This document shows, piece by piece, positions 1 through 9,621 of a stretch of DNA of 56,504 bases; positions within the stretch are counted from its first letter, which is position 1; the number at the start of each line of letters is the position of its first letter. The notes below the pieces were generated by a model. It had not been told where the DNA came from and ran no database searches. It saw only the letters and a program-made list of their open reading frames with translations. This stretch comes from Chloroflexota bacterium (GTDB lineage Bacteria; Chloroflexota; UBA6077; SHYK01): contig WHTR01000006.1 of the NCBI GenBank assembly GCA_009377635.1, forward strand, positions 1 to 56,504, read 5' to 3'. Position numbers and translations under genes: made by a program.

Positions 1-831
1 ACTCACGACCGTGAACCGCGCGGCGGCCTTCACAATCGCATCCGCCTTGCCGTCCACGACACATCGGAGCACGTCGCCGTCGACCGCCAGCTCACGCACG
101 TCGGGCAGATCGGCGAATGCGGAGGTCGCCACCGGCCCATCGAAGCGGACCTCGAGCCGGCGTACGGCGCGCCGCCGGAGCGCGCCGACGTCCTCGACCG
201 CGACGATATGGCCGGCCCGCACGATGGCGACGCGGTCGGCGATCGCTTCCACTTCGGCAAGGACGTGTGAGGACATGAAGACCGTGCGGCCCTGCTCGCG
301 CACCTCTCGGACCATGGCGCGAAACTCCTGTTGGAGCAGGGGATCGAGCCCGCTGGTCGGCTCGTCGAGGATGAGCAGCTCCGGTTCGTGCATGAACGCC
401 TGCACAAGCCCGACCTTCTGCTTGTTCCCCTTGGACAGCGCTCGAATGGGCCGGGAGAGGTCCAGGTCCAGTCGCTCGGCGAGGGCGCGGAGGCGGGTCG
501 ATTCTACCCGGCCGCTCAGGTTGCCGAGATACGTGAGCAGCTCTCGAGCGCTCTGGTGACCCTCAAGGGGGAGCTCGCCTGGCAGGTAGCCGATCCTCCG
601 ACGCAGGCAGACGCCGTCGGCGCGCGGGTCGAGGCCGAGCACTCGAATCCGGCCCGCCGTCGGCCGAATGAGGTCGAGCAACAGGCGGATGGTCGTCGTC
701 TTCCCTGCCCCGTTGTGCCCGAGGAACCCGAAGACCTCTCCCGGTCGGACCAGTAGGTCCAGGTTGTGCAAGGCGGGATGCCTGCCGTACCGCTTGGAGA
801 GACCCTCCGTAAGAATCGCCGGATCGCTCAA
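1..831 (-). CDS. ABC transporter ATP-binding protein (3' end outside window)
   Basis: Minus-strand frame from TTG at 831 reads LSDPAILTEGLSKRYGRHPALHNLDLLVRPGEVFGFLGHNGAGKTTTIRLLLDL...ALSKGNKQKVGLVQAFMHEPELLILDEPTSGLDP...SSHVLAEVEAIADRVAIV: Walker A, signature, Walker B and H-loop. The ORF track missed it (TTG start, window edge). Start overlaps the upstream stop (TTGA). Confidence 0.9.
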   Translation of the reverse strand, partial: MSDPAILTEGLSKRYGRHPALHNLDLLVRPGEVFGFLGHNGAGKTTTIRLLLDLIRPTAGRIRVLGLDPRADGVCLRRRIGYLPGELPLEGHQSARELLTYLGNLSGRVESTRLRALAERLDLDLSRPIRALSKGNKQKVGLVQAFMHEPELLILDEPTSGLDPLLQQEFRAMVREVREQGRTVFMSSHVLAEVEAIADRVAIVRAGHIVAVEDVGALRRRAVRRLEVRFDGPVATSAFADLPDVRELAVDGDVLRCVVDGKADAIVKAAARFTVVS

Positions 832-1190
832 CGCCTGCCTCCCCTCTCGCGCTCCCAGCGCTCCAACAGCTTCGGCATCTCCTGGTCCAGCCAGTCGAAG
901 AGCTCCTGGAGCGCACGCAGACGCTCCATCCGCTCCGCGGTCGCATCGTGGAGCAGGCGCATCCCACCGCTCATCAGCGCCGCGAAGGCGCTGTAGATCT
1001 CCGCCTGCCGCTTCGCGAGATCGAGCCAGGCCTCGCTCTGCAGGCGGAAGTAGCTGCGCCGGTCCCCCGTCCGCGAGAGACGCGCCACCCATCCCGAGGG
1101 AACGAGGAAACGCAACGCCGTGCTGATGGAGCCCTTGCTGGCCCATTTTATTTCGAACAATCTGTACTTCGCAATACGATTGAGGAACAC
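828..1190 (-). pseudogene. GbsR/MarR-type transcriptional regulator, apparently 5'-truncated
   Basis: SKGSISTALRFLVPSGWVARLSRTGDRRSYFRLQSEAW matches the recognition helix/wing of GbsR-type regulators; the usual ~60 N-terminal residues are replaced by MFLNRIAKYRLFEIKWA. Confidence 0.6.
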
Positions 1191-1306
1191 CTGGACCTGC
1201 GGCCCAGCCCGAGCCGACGAAGCTCGTCATCCCGAGCGCGACGAGGCGTCGCCCAACCGAGCCAATATGTTTCAGGTTATCAAACTGATATGCCGACACA
1301 AATTAC

Positions 1307-1336
1307 TTGACAAATCACTAACCAACGTGCTATGCT
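1307..1336 (+). promoter_or_regulatory. Putative sigma-70 promoter TTGACA-N18-TATGCT upstream of the MFS gene
   Basis: TTGACA at 1307-1312 and TATGCT at 1331-1336 in an AT-rich patch; TATCA-AAC-TGATA inverted repeat at 1278-1290. Confidence 0.5.
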
Positions 1337-1443
1337 CATGCCTCCGTGACTCCCACTTTTCGCAAGCGCGAATACGAAGCATCTCCCCATCGTGCGGGTC
1401 TCGCTTTGGATCCCGTTGAGCAATCCGCCAGACAGAGGCGCGA

Positions 1444-3198
1444 GTGATAGCACAGCGAGGGAACCCGGACCTCGACACCGCCCAGAGCCCAGGCGAGAGC
1501 GTCACCCGCGCCCGCCTGGCGATGATCCTCGCCAGTGTCATGCTCGGCATGCTCCTGGCCGCCCTGGACCAGACGATCGTCGGCACGGCCATGCCCCGAG
1601 TGATCGCCGAGCTCCAGGGCCTGGAGCACTACACGTGGGTCTTCACGGCCTACATGCTCGCCGCAACGGTCAGCGTCCCGATCTACGGCAAGCTGTCCGA
1701 CATCTTCGGCCGCCGCCCCTTCTTCCTGATCGGGATGGCAGTCTTCCTCCTGGGGTCTGGGCTTTCCGGCCTGAGCCAGGACATGACGCAGCTCATCGTG
1801 TTCCGCGCGGTGCAGGGGCTCGGCGCGGGGGCCATGATGCCGCTCGCCCAGGCGATCATCGGTGACCTGTTCCCGCCCGCCGAGCGCGGGAAGTGGCAGG
1901 GCCTCCTCATGGGGGTCTTCGGCCTGGCGTCCATCGTGGGCCCGATCACCGGCGGCTGGATCACCGATAACTGGGGCTGGCGGTGGACGTTCTACGTCAA
2001 CATGCCGGTGGGCGCCCTGGCGCTGCTGACGGCCAGCCTCGCCTTGCCCGGCCAGAGTCGGCGCAGCCACCACCGGATCGACTATCGCGGTGCAGCCGTG
2101 CTGATTGCCGCCGCCGTGCCGATGCTGCTCGCGTTCTCATGGGCGGGGACGGAGTATCCGTGGGAGTCAGTCCAGATCATCGGCCTATTGGCCTTCTCGG
2201 CGCTCATGTGGATCACCCTGTTCCTGGCGGAAACCCGCGCCCCGGAGCCGATGATCAATCCGGCTCTGTTCAGGAGCCGAATCTTCACGATGTCCGTCAT
2301 CGCCACGTTCCTCACCAGTGTCGGCATGTTCGGGACCATTCTGTTCCTTCCGCTCTTCCTGCAGGGAGTGGTCGGCGAATCGGCAACTAACTCGGGCGCG
2401 GTGCTCACGCCGATGATGCTCGCCTTCATCGCTAGCGCGGCAGTCGGGGGGCAGATCATGTCCCGGACTGGGCGCTATAAGGGACTCGCCCTCGGCAGTT
2501 TCGCCGTCGGCGCTGTGGGCATGTACCTGCTCTCCCGCATGGACGCCTCAGCGACGCAAGCGCTTGTGGCGCAGAACATGGTGATCACCGGGCTCGGGAT
2601 CGGCGTGATGATGACGCTCTTCACAATCGTGGTGCAGAACGCCGTCTCGCCGCGTATGCTCGGCGAAGTCACCGGCAACCTCCAATTTTTCCGCGCCATC
2701 GGCGGCACGATCGGTGTTGCGATCCTGGGGACCGTGATGACCAACCGTTTTCAGGACGAGCTTGCTGCGAACATGCCACCCGCAGTGGCGACCGCCTCGG
2801 GCGGACTGCCGGCCGGGGCATTGGGCGTTCTCGGCAACCCGCAGGCGCTCCTGAGCCCGGAGGCAACGGCTGTCCTGCAGCAGAGCTTCCTCTCCCTGGG
2901 GCCCCAGGGCGCCACGCTCTTCGATCAGTTTCTCACGGTGCTCCAGGCGGGCCTTGCGAGCGCCATTACCGATGTGTTTGGAGTGGGCGCGGGCGCCATG
3001 ATCCTCGGCCTGCTTGCTACCGTGTTTCTGCCGGAGATCCCGCTGCGCGGGCGCCGCGGGCCTGTTCCAGTCGACGGACGGGCGCCTCTCCCTCAGCGGG
3101 AGAGCAAGATCCAGCAGGCAGCCCAGGGGGGAGGTACATTGCTGAGCATGTTCAGACCGCGCGGTCGGTTTCGCTCTCGACAGAAGGCGAGGCCATGA
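1444..3198 (+). CDS. MFS drug:H+ antiporter, DHA2 (EmrB/QacA-like) family
   Basis: 584 aa; LDQTIVGTAMPRVIAEL, GKLSDIFGRRPFFLIG, many TM segments. Confidence 0.92.
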   Translation: MIAQRGNPDLDTAQSPGESVTRARLAMILASVMLGMLLAALDQTIVGTAMPRVIAELQGLEHYTWVFTAYMLAATVSVPIYGKLSDIFGRRPFFLIGMAVFLLGSGLSGLSQDMTQLIVFRAVQGLGAGAMMPLAQAIIGDLFPPAERGKWQGLLMGVFGLASIVGPITGGWITDNWGWRWTFYVNMPVGALALLTASLALPGQSRRSHHRIDYRGAAVLIAAAVPMLLAFSWAGTEYPWESVQIIGLLAFSALMWITLFLAETRAPEPMINPALFRSRIFTMSVIATFLTSVGMFGTILFLPLFLQGVVGESATNSGAVLTPMMLAFIASAAVGGQIMSRTGRYKGLALGSFAVGAVGMYLLSRMDASATQALVAQNMVITGLGIGVMMTLFTIVVQNAVSPRMLGEVTGNLQFFRAIGGTIGVAILGTVMTNRFQDELAANMPPAVATASGGLPAGALGVLGNPQALLSPEATAVLQQSFLSLGPQGATLFDQFLTVLQAGLASAITDVFGVGAGAMILGLLATVFLPEIPLRGRRGPVPVDGRAPLPQRESKIQQAAQGGGTLLSMFRPRGRFRSRQKARP

Positions 3199-3656
3199 GC
3201 ACGCTCGATCGCGCGCAGCTGATCGAGCAGGTCATGCAGGACCAGCAGCAGCTCCTGTATCTGTCTTTGGGCAGCTCCCGCCTGCCCTGGGCGCACATCG
3301 ACCTGACGATGGCGCAACTGAAGGCGCTCATCACCGTCGCGTGCAGCGGTCCGCTGCCCGTGGGACAGCTGGGCGTCGCGCTCGGGATCGGCAAGCCCGC
3401 AGCGTCATTGCTGGTGACGGCGCTCGTGGGCCGCGGGATCGTCGTGCGAAGCGAAGACCCCGTCGACCGGCGGCGCACGCTCGTGCACATCAGCACACGC
3501 GGTCAGGAGCTGGTAAACGAGCTCCTCCAAGGGCGCCGGGAAGCGGCGTCCACGCTGCTCGCGCGGCTCGACGACGACGACCTCGTTGCCCTCGCCCGCG
3601 GCACGCGGGCGCTTGTCGCCGCCGCGGCGACCGGATCGCGGGCGCGCTCGGCCTGA
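3195..3656 (+). CDS. MarR family transcriptional regulator
   Basis: 153 aa winged-helix; GVALGIGKPAASLLVTALVGRGIVVRSEDPVDRRRTLVHIS; ATGA overlap with the MFS gene. Confidence 0.88.
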   Translation: MSTLDRAQLIEQVMQDQQQLLYLSLGSSRLPWAHIDLTMAQLKALITVACSGPLPVGQLGVALGIGKPAASLLVTALVGRGIVVRSEDPVDRRRTLVHISTRGQELVNELLQGRREAASTLLARLDDDDLVALARGTRALVAAAATGSRARSA

Positions 3657-3722
3657 CCACCTGCGCGGGAGTTCTTCACGGACGCGGCTTGAAGAGCACA
3701 GGGTGCAATCGGAGACACCAGC

Positions 3723-6287
3723 GTGCGTGTACCGTGGGCAACTGCGACGTCAGAGGCCAAGACACCACTCGTCATGCCCCTGGGCCGGCTCGGCCGCGGC
3801 GACCTCGCCGTGGCCGGTGGCAAGGGCGCCAACCTGGGGGAGTTGATCCGGGCAGGGTTTCCCGTGCCTGACGGCTTCGTCATCACGACAGCGGCCTACG
3901 ACCGCGTTCTTGGCGAGAGCTCCCTCGCCGAGACGATCGACGGAGCTCTCCGGGACGAGCAACAAGATGGTGCCCGAATCCGGCGCGCCTTCGAGCAGGC
4001 TCCCGTCCCCGAGGGGGTCGAGCGGGAGCTCCTGGCGGCGTATCGGCAGCTCGGAGAGGGGCCGGTTGCGGTGCGCTCCAGCGCGACGGCTGAGGATCTG
4101 CCGGAGGCAGCCTTCGCCGGTCAGCAGGACACTTTTCTGAACGTAATCGGCACTGTGGCGCTGCTGGACGCGGTGAGGCGCTGCTGGGCGTCGCTCTGGA
4201 CCGATCGGGCCATCGCGTATCGGGCGCGCCAGGGGATCGACGACGCAACCGTGAAGCTCGCCGTCGTCGTCCAGCGCATGGTCGACGCGGAGGCCGCGGG
4301 TGTGCTGTTCACCGCCAACCCGGTGACCGGCGCCCGGAACGGCATCGTCATCGACGCCAGCCCGGGGCTGGGGGAGGCTGTCGTCTCCGGGCTCGTCGCA
4401 CCGGACCACTTCGTCTTGCGACGGGAATGGTGGGGCCGGCGCGTCACCGAGCGGCGCATCGGCCGGCGCGAGGTGATCATCCGGTCGCGATCCGGCGGCG
4501 GGACGGAGCACGTCGAGGGCCCGGCCGCCACTGCAGATGCTCCGGCGGTGCCGGCGCGCGCGCTGCGTCGGGTCGCACGGCTGGGCGCCCGCATCGAACG
4601 CCACTTCGGCAGTCCGCAGGACGTCGAGTGGGCCTGGGCCGACGGCAAGCCGTTCATCCTCCAGGCCCGCCCGATCACGGCCCTGCCGGAGCCCGCTCCG
4701 CGGCCGAGCCGGCTGCAGCGATACCAGGCCGCCATTCTCGCCGAGCTGATACCCGCCAGGCCGTACCCGCTGGAGGCGAGCACGTGGGGACCCGAGCTCA
4801 TGCTGTCGGCCCTGCTCGCCCCGCTGTTCCAGTTGCTCGGGCTCGCGGTGCCCTTCGATGAGCTGTTCCTCGAGGAGGACGGGGTCATCGTCCGGTTCCG
4901 CGGCACGGAGCTCGTCCGGCCGACTCCGGCGATCATGCTGGCGCCGCTGCGCCTCTTTCGGTTGGCCCGACGCTACAACCCTGCTCATTGGCAGGCAGAC
5001 CCACTCCTGGCCGAGACGCAGGCACGCGCGCGTGCGTTGGAGGCGCGCGATCTGCAGGCGCTCTCGTGGGAGCGGTTGCTGGAGACGGTGCGCGAGGCCC
5101 TCGCGATCCCGCCACTCTTGGGGGGACGGCTTCGACTTCGCTACATCCCGCGGGCGGCGCTCGCCGCCGGGGGTCTCCGCCTCGCGCTCGCACTGATGGG
5201 ACGGACAGATCGCTTTGGGACACTCCTCTTCGCGGGCGTGGAGACGAAAGCATTGGAGACGAACCGCGCGCTCGAGGGACTCGCGGCCCACATCAGGGCT
5301 GATCCCCCTCTCGTCGAGGCCTTCGCGACCCTCGAGGCCGGCCAGCTGTGGAACGCGTTGGAGGCGCATCGCTCGGGGCGGGTATTCCTTGCCGGACTCC
5401 GGGGCTTCCTCGAGCGCTACGGTCACCGCGAGGCCGGGGGTACCCTGCTGGTCTCGCAGGGCACGTGGAAGGATCGGCCGGAGGTGGTCCTGGGGATGCT
5501 GAAGGGGATCGCCCGAGCGGGAGCATCACCGGACACGGGAGGTCATGCGTGGGAGACGGCTCGCGAGGAGCTGCTGGCTCACCCCGTCCTCAAACTGCCG
5601 CTCCTGCGGTCCGCGTTCCTGAACGTGCTGGCGGAGGCGCGCTTCATTCAGCAGCTCCTCGAGGATACCCGCTTCTACGCGATGCTGATCCTGCCCGTGC
5701 TTGGGCGGACTCTCCGCGAGTGCGGGCGTCGCCTGGCCAGCGTTGGCGTTCTGGACATCGCCGAGGACGTGTTCCACCTCAAACGGGACGACCTCGAGCG
5801 CGTGGCCGGTGCATGGCCGCCGGCACCACAGGTCGCCGACGAGCTGCGAGCCCTTGTCGTGCGCCGGAAGAAGCGGCGCGCGGCGCTGGAGGCGACGCCG
5901 CTCGTGGACCCTCGGCTGTATCGGCAGACCGCGGTCCGCCGCGGTGCGCTGTTGAGCGGCACGCCCGGCAGCCCGGGCGTCGCAGAGGGGCCGGTGCGCG
6001 TCATCCGCGACAGCTCAGAGTTCGGCAAGCTCCGCCCGGCCGAGGTGCTCGTCGCACCCTACACGAACCCGGCCTGGACCCCGCTCTTCGAGCGGGCCGC
6101 GGCGGTCGTGGCGGATAGCGGCGGGGCGGCTTCGCACGAGGCGATCGTGGCGCGCGAATACGGCATCCCGGCCGTGATGGGGACGGTCGATGGCACCCAG
6201 CAGCTGCGGGACGGTGAGCGCGTGCGCGTGGATGGCGACGAGGGGCTCGTTTTCCGAGTGCCGTCAGCGGCGGACGACGCGCCGTGA
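3723..6287 (+). CDS. PEP-utilizing / pyruvate phosphate dikinase-like enzyme with rifampin phosphotransferase-like domain order
   Basis: 854 aa; N-terminal GGKGANLGELIRAGFPVPDGFVITTAAY and VRSSATAEDLPEAAFAGQQDTFLNV (ATP-binding); C-terminal GGAASHEAIVAREYGIPAVMGT phosphohistidine domain. GTG start at 3723; alternative ATG at 3774. Confidence 0.88.
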   Translation: MRVPWATATSEAKTPLVMPLGRLGRGDLAVAGGKGANLGELIRAGFPVPDGFVITTAAYDRVLGESSLAETIDGALRDEQQDGARIRRAFEQAPVPEGVERELLAAYRQLGEGPVAVRSSATAEDLPEAAFAGQQDTFLNVIGTVALLDAVRRCWASLWTDRAIAYRARQGIDDATVKLAVVVQRMVDAEAAGVLFTANPVTGARNGIVIDASPGLGEAVVSGLVAPDHFVLRREWWGRRVTERRIGRREVIIRSRSGGGTEHVEGPAATADAPAVPARALRRVARLGARIERHFGSPQDVEWAWADGKPFILQARPITALPEPAPRPSRLQRYQAAILAELIPARPYPLEASTWGPELMLSALLAPLFQLLGLAVPFDELFLEEDGVIVRFRGTELVRPTPAIMLAPLRLFRLARRYNPAHWQADPLLAETQARARALEARDLQALSWERLLETVREALAIPPLLGGRLRLRYIPRAALAAGGLRLALALMGRTDRFGTLLFAGVETKALETNRALEGLAAHIRADPPLVEAFATLEAGQLWNALEAHRSGRVFLAGLRGFLERYGHREAGGTLLVSQGTWKDRPEVVLGMLKGIARAGASPDTGGHAWETAREELLAHPVLKLPLLRSAFLNVLAEARFIQQLLEDTRFYAMLILPVLGRTLRECGRRLASVGVLDIAEDVFHLKRDDLERVAGAWPPAPQVADELRALVVRRKKRRAALEATPLVDPRLYRQTAVRRGALLSGTPGSPGVAEGPVRVIRDSSEFGKLRPAEVLVAPYTNPAWTPLFERAAAVVADSGGAASHEAIVAREYGIPAVMGTVDGTQQLRDGERVRVDGDEGLVFRVPSAADDAP

Positions 6288-6476
6288 CGTAACGGCCCCA
6301 TAGCGAGCCCCTGGTCTCCATCTGCAGGCTCAGGATGAACACCCGGCTGCCAGCCACGCCGCCGCGGACGGCGATCGCCATCGCGCGCGGCGCCTCGTCA
6401 CGGTAGAATAGCCGTCAGATCATGCGGCGCGTCCTCTGAGCGGTTCCGACAAGGCCCGCCGCATCGTAAGGATGGC

Positions 6477-7460
6477 GTGATGCGGATCGACGTTCATGCC
6501 CACCTGTTCTCGCCCGCCTACGTCCAGGGTCTGCAACGCGTCTTCGGAGATGACGGGTCGCCGGCGGGCCAGGATGCTCAGCGCATGATCCACTGGATGA
6601 GCACCGACCCCCGGATGACGGTCCTCGAACGCCGCCTGGAGGAGCTGGACCGATGGGGCATCGACATGCAGGTGCTTTCGGTACCGTTCCACGGCGCCCT
6701 CGTGCGGGATAGGGCAGCGGCGCTGGACCTTGCGCAGACGGCCAACGACGTCGTCGTGGAGGTCGCTCAGCGCTACCCCGACCGATTCCGGGCGCTTCTC
6801 GCGATGCCGTTGCAGTTTCCGGATCTCGCCGTGCGGGAGCTGGACCGTCTTGCGAGCCGACCGGAGGTCGTGGGGGTCATCGTGGTGGGGAGCGCGGCCG
6901 GCCGACAGCTCAACGACCCGGCCTTCGAGCCCTTCTTCACGGAGCTCGAGCGGCGAGGCATGCCATTCTTGCTCCATCCGATTTCGCCGCCCGGACTCGA
7001 CTGCATGCTGGAGCTCAATCTGGCCAATCTCGTGGGGTTCATGTTCGAGACGACGCTCGCGGCCACGCGGCTCGTCTATGCCGGCGTCTTCGAGCGGCAT
7101 CCCGGCCTCCGGATGCTCTTCCCGCACCTGGGTGGAGCGGCACCGTACCTCCTCGGTCGCATCCAGTGGGGCTACGAGCGGTTCCCGCCGTGCAGCGAGA
7201 ACATCAGCCAGCCACCCGAGGCGTACTTCAAGCGCTTCTACTACGACACCGTCTGCCGCAACGTGCCGGCCCTGCGCATGGCTCTGTCGATGTTCGGGGT
7301 GCAGCACGTATTGTTCGGCACCGACATCCCGTTCCGGGAGGATATCGACCTCCAGCTCAGCGACCTGGAGGACCTGGGGCTGGACGAGGTCAGCCGGCAC
7401 GCCATCGCAGCCGGCAACGCCGCGCAGCTCTTCGGCATACCGCTCGCGTCAGGCACGTAG
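6477..7460 (+). CDS. Amidohydrolase family protein (ACMSD-like)
   Basis: 327 aa; MRIDVHAHLFSP metal motif, LLHPISP, FPHLGGAAPYLLGR, VLFGTDIPF. Confidence 0.9.
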   Translation: MMRIDVHAHLFSPAYVQGLQRVFGDDGSPAGQDAQRMIHWMSTDPRMTVLERRLEELDRWGIDMQVLSVPFHGALVRDRAAALDLAQTANDVVVEVAQRYPDRFRALLAMPLQFPDLAVRELDRLASRPEVVGVIVVGSAAGRQLNDPAFEPFFTELERRGMPFLLHPISPPGLDCMLELNLANLVGFMFETTLAATRLVYAGVFERHPGLRMLFPHLGGAAPYLLGRIQWGYERFPPCSENISQPPEAYFKRFYYDTVCRNVPALRMALSMFGVQHVLFGTDIPFREDIDLQLSDLEDLGLDEVSRHAIAAGNAAQLFGIPLASGT

Positions 7461-7516
7461 GCAGGAACGCCAGCCCGCTCGAGGCTGTGCAGCTTGAACA
7501 AGGGAGCAGCTTGGCC

Positions 7517-8293
7517 ATGCGAATCATGTTCCTGAATCAGGCGCCGATGAACCCCCTAGCCCAGGCGAGCCACGAGCGCGTGCAGAGCTTGCTCCGCAGC
7601 TACGCGTCGCCGGGAACCAAGCTTGACCTCCTCTACCCGGACGATTTCGAGGGTGCGCGCGTCATGCGCGCGATGGGCTCGCAGAGCGTGCTCACTGGCC
7701 TCCACCACGCCCTGGCCACCGCGACGCTGATCCGCAAGACCGTCTGGGCGGAACAGAACGGGTACGACGCGGTGATCCAGAGCAACACCTTCGACCCCGG
7801 CGTTGAGGCCGGCCGCCTCGCCGTGCGCATCCCGGTCATCGGCATCCTCCGCACCACGGTGCATGCCGCGGCAACCCTCAGCGACCGCATCGGCATCACG
7901 GTGCCGCTGGCCGGCCACGTGCCGTACACCTGGCGCATCCTGCGGAGCTACGGACTGCAGGACTTCGTCACCGACATCCAGGCCGTCGGTGAGTACGGCG
8001 AGGACATGGACGCCCGAAAGGACCAGCTGTTCACCCACGCGGTCGAGACGATGCAGGCTGTCATCCGCGACACGCGCGCGGAGTGCATCATTCCCCTTGG
8101 TGGCGCGCTCATCCCCTACGTCGTGGATCCTGCCGACCTCCAGCGCGAGGTCGGTGTCCCGGTGCTCAACACGAAGGCGATCACGATTCGCTTCGCGGAG
8201 ACGTGCGTCGGCCTCGGGATGTCCCACAGCCCGATCACCTACCCGAGCGCGAAGCTGAGCGTCGAGGACTTCAGCGCCTACGCGTTCAGATAA
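7517..8293 (+). CDS. Aspartate/glutamate (hydantoin) racemase family protein
   Basis: 258 aa from ATG 7517; DAVIQSNTFDPGVEAGRLAVRIPVIGI, ECIIPLGGALIPY, GVPVLNTKAITIRFAE. Confidence 0.75.
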   Translation: MRIMFLNQAPMNPLAQASHERVQSLLRSYASPGTKLDLLYPDDFEGARVMRAMGSQSVLTGLHHALATATLIRKTVWAEQNGYDAVIQSNTFDPGVEAGRLAVRIPVIGILRTTVHAAATLSDRIGITVPLAGHVPYTWRILRSYGLQDFVTDIQAVGEYGEDMDARKDQLFTHAVETMQAVIRDTRAECIIPLGGALIPYVVDPADLQREVGVPVLNTKAITIRFAETCVGLGMSHSPITYPSAKLSVEDFSAYAFR

Positions 8294-9527
8294 TGCGAGC
8301 GGCCCGAAGTGTGGTGAGCTCAGCGCGGGAGAGACCGAGCTCACCTTCGTAGATCTCGACATTGTGCTCGCCAAGCAGTGGCGCTCGCCGACGGAGGCGC
8401 CAGGGCGTCGCGGAGAACGCATAGGGACCGCCGGGATACTGGAACGAACGCCCCAGCTCCTCGTGCGTCACCTCGACAAAGAAGCCCCGGGCCTGGAGCT
8501 GCGGGTCGCGAAGGATGTCCTCGGCTGTGTAGACGGCGCCGGTCTCGATCCCCTGCCGCTGGGTCAGCTCCATCGCGTCCTCCCGGGTGTAGCGTCGGAT
8601 GAACCGCTGGAAGACATCGTCGATGTGACGATAGTTCTCGGTCTGTCGCCGAAACTCGGGCTCGCGCCACTTCGGATCGATTAGATCTTCGGCCATGCCC
8701 TCTGAGTCGAGCCAGGCGACGATCCGGTCCCACTGACCCGGGCGCCCCCGGAATCGGATGTCGATGTATCCGTCCTTGCAGGCGAACATGCCGTTGAGCG
8801 CGCTCATGTGTCCGTCGCCCACCCGGGGCTGGCGCTGCACGCCTGTCGCGTAGTACTCGGGCATCGACGCCATGAGGGTCAAAGGCAACGTACTCTGGAC
8901 CGACACGTCCACGTGCTGCCCCTGCCCGGTGAACCCGCGATGCTGCTCCGCGATGAGGGTCGCGGCCGCCGCCTCGGCGGAAGCCTGATGCATCGCCGGC
9001 CAGCCACCCATCATGACGGGTGGTCGGTCCGGCCAGCCGCACATCCACAGCAGGCCGCCCGACGCTTGACCGATCAGCTCCTCCCCCGCATAGTCACCGT
9101 ACGGGCCCGTCTGCCCGAAGGGCGTGATGGAGGTCTGGATGAGGCGGGGATTGCGGGTCTCAAGGTCTCCGTATCCGAGTCCCAGGCCGGCCAGGTACCC
9201 TGGTCGGAAGGTCTCGATCACGATGTCCGCCGTCACGGCCAGCCGACGGAACAGGGCCTGCCCATCGCGCTGCGTGATGTCGACCGTGACGCCGCGCTTA
9301 TTGGCATTGAAGTGCCAATGGAAGAGGCTCCGCTCGGGGCCCGGCTCGTCCTGAAAGTAGGGCGGCAGTCGTCGGCCAGGGTCACCCTCGAGGGGCTCGA
9401 CGCGGATCACGTCTGCGCCCAGGTCCGCGAGCAGCCTGCCGCAGTACACGCCCATCGGGCCGGCAAGATCGAGCACGCGCAGACCGTGCAGCGGGCCGAG
9501 CGCATCGATTTCGGCAGGTTCCATCAT
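8286..9527 (-). CDS. CaiB/BaiF family CoA-transferase
   Basis: 413 aa; LRVLDLAGPMGVYCGRLLADLGADVIRVEPLEGDPGR, NANKRGVTVD. Confidence 0.92.
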   Translation of the reverse strand: MMEPAEIDALGPLHGLRVLDLAGPMGVYCGRLLADLGADVIRVEPLEGDPGRRLPPYFQDEPGPERSLFHWHFNANKRGVTVDITQRDGQALFRRLAVTADIVIETFRPGYLAGLGLGYGDLETRNPRLIQTSITPFGQTGPYGDYAGEELIGQASGGLLWMCGWPDRPPVMMGGWPAMHQASAEAAAATLIAEQHRGFTGQGQHVDVSVQSTLPLTLMASMPEYYATGVQRQPRVGDGHMSALNGMFACKDGYIDIRFRGRPGQWDRIVAWLDSEGMAEDLIDPKWREPEFRRQTENYRHIDDVFQRFIRRYTREDAMELTQRQGIETGAVYTAEDILRDPQLQARGFFVEVTHEELGRSFQYPGGPYAFSATPWRLRRRAPLLGEHNVEIYEGELGLSRAELTTLRAARII

Positions 9528-9621
9528 GGGCAGACGAACTCCCCGTCTCGTGTTCCTTCAGGCCTGGATCGAGGGATGCCGCGCGCCTCAGCCGGGTTAC
9601 GGCAGCAGAGAGCCAGCGATG

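Noticed and set aside
1200-1260. GTCATCCCGAGCGCGACGAGG stretch resembling the core of the 138-bp elements
   Set aside because: Only a short, imperfect resemblance and no flanking terminal repeats.
3750-5426. Long minus-strand ORF (558 aa) opposite the PEP-utilizing enzyme
   Set aside because: Antisense shadow ORF in high-GC DNA; low-complexity Arg/Pro/Gly composition, no recognisable motif, while the plus strand has clear PPDK-like motifs.
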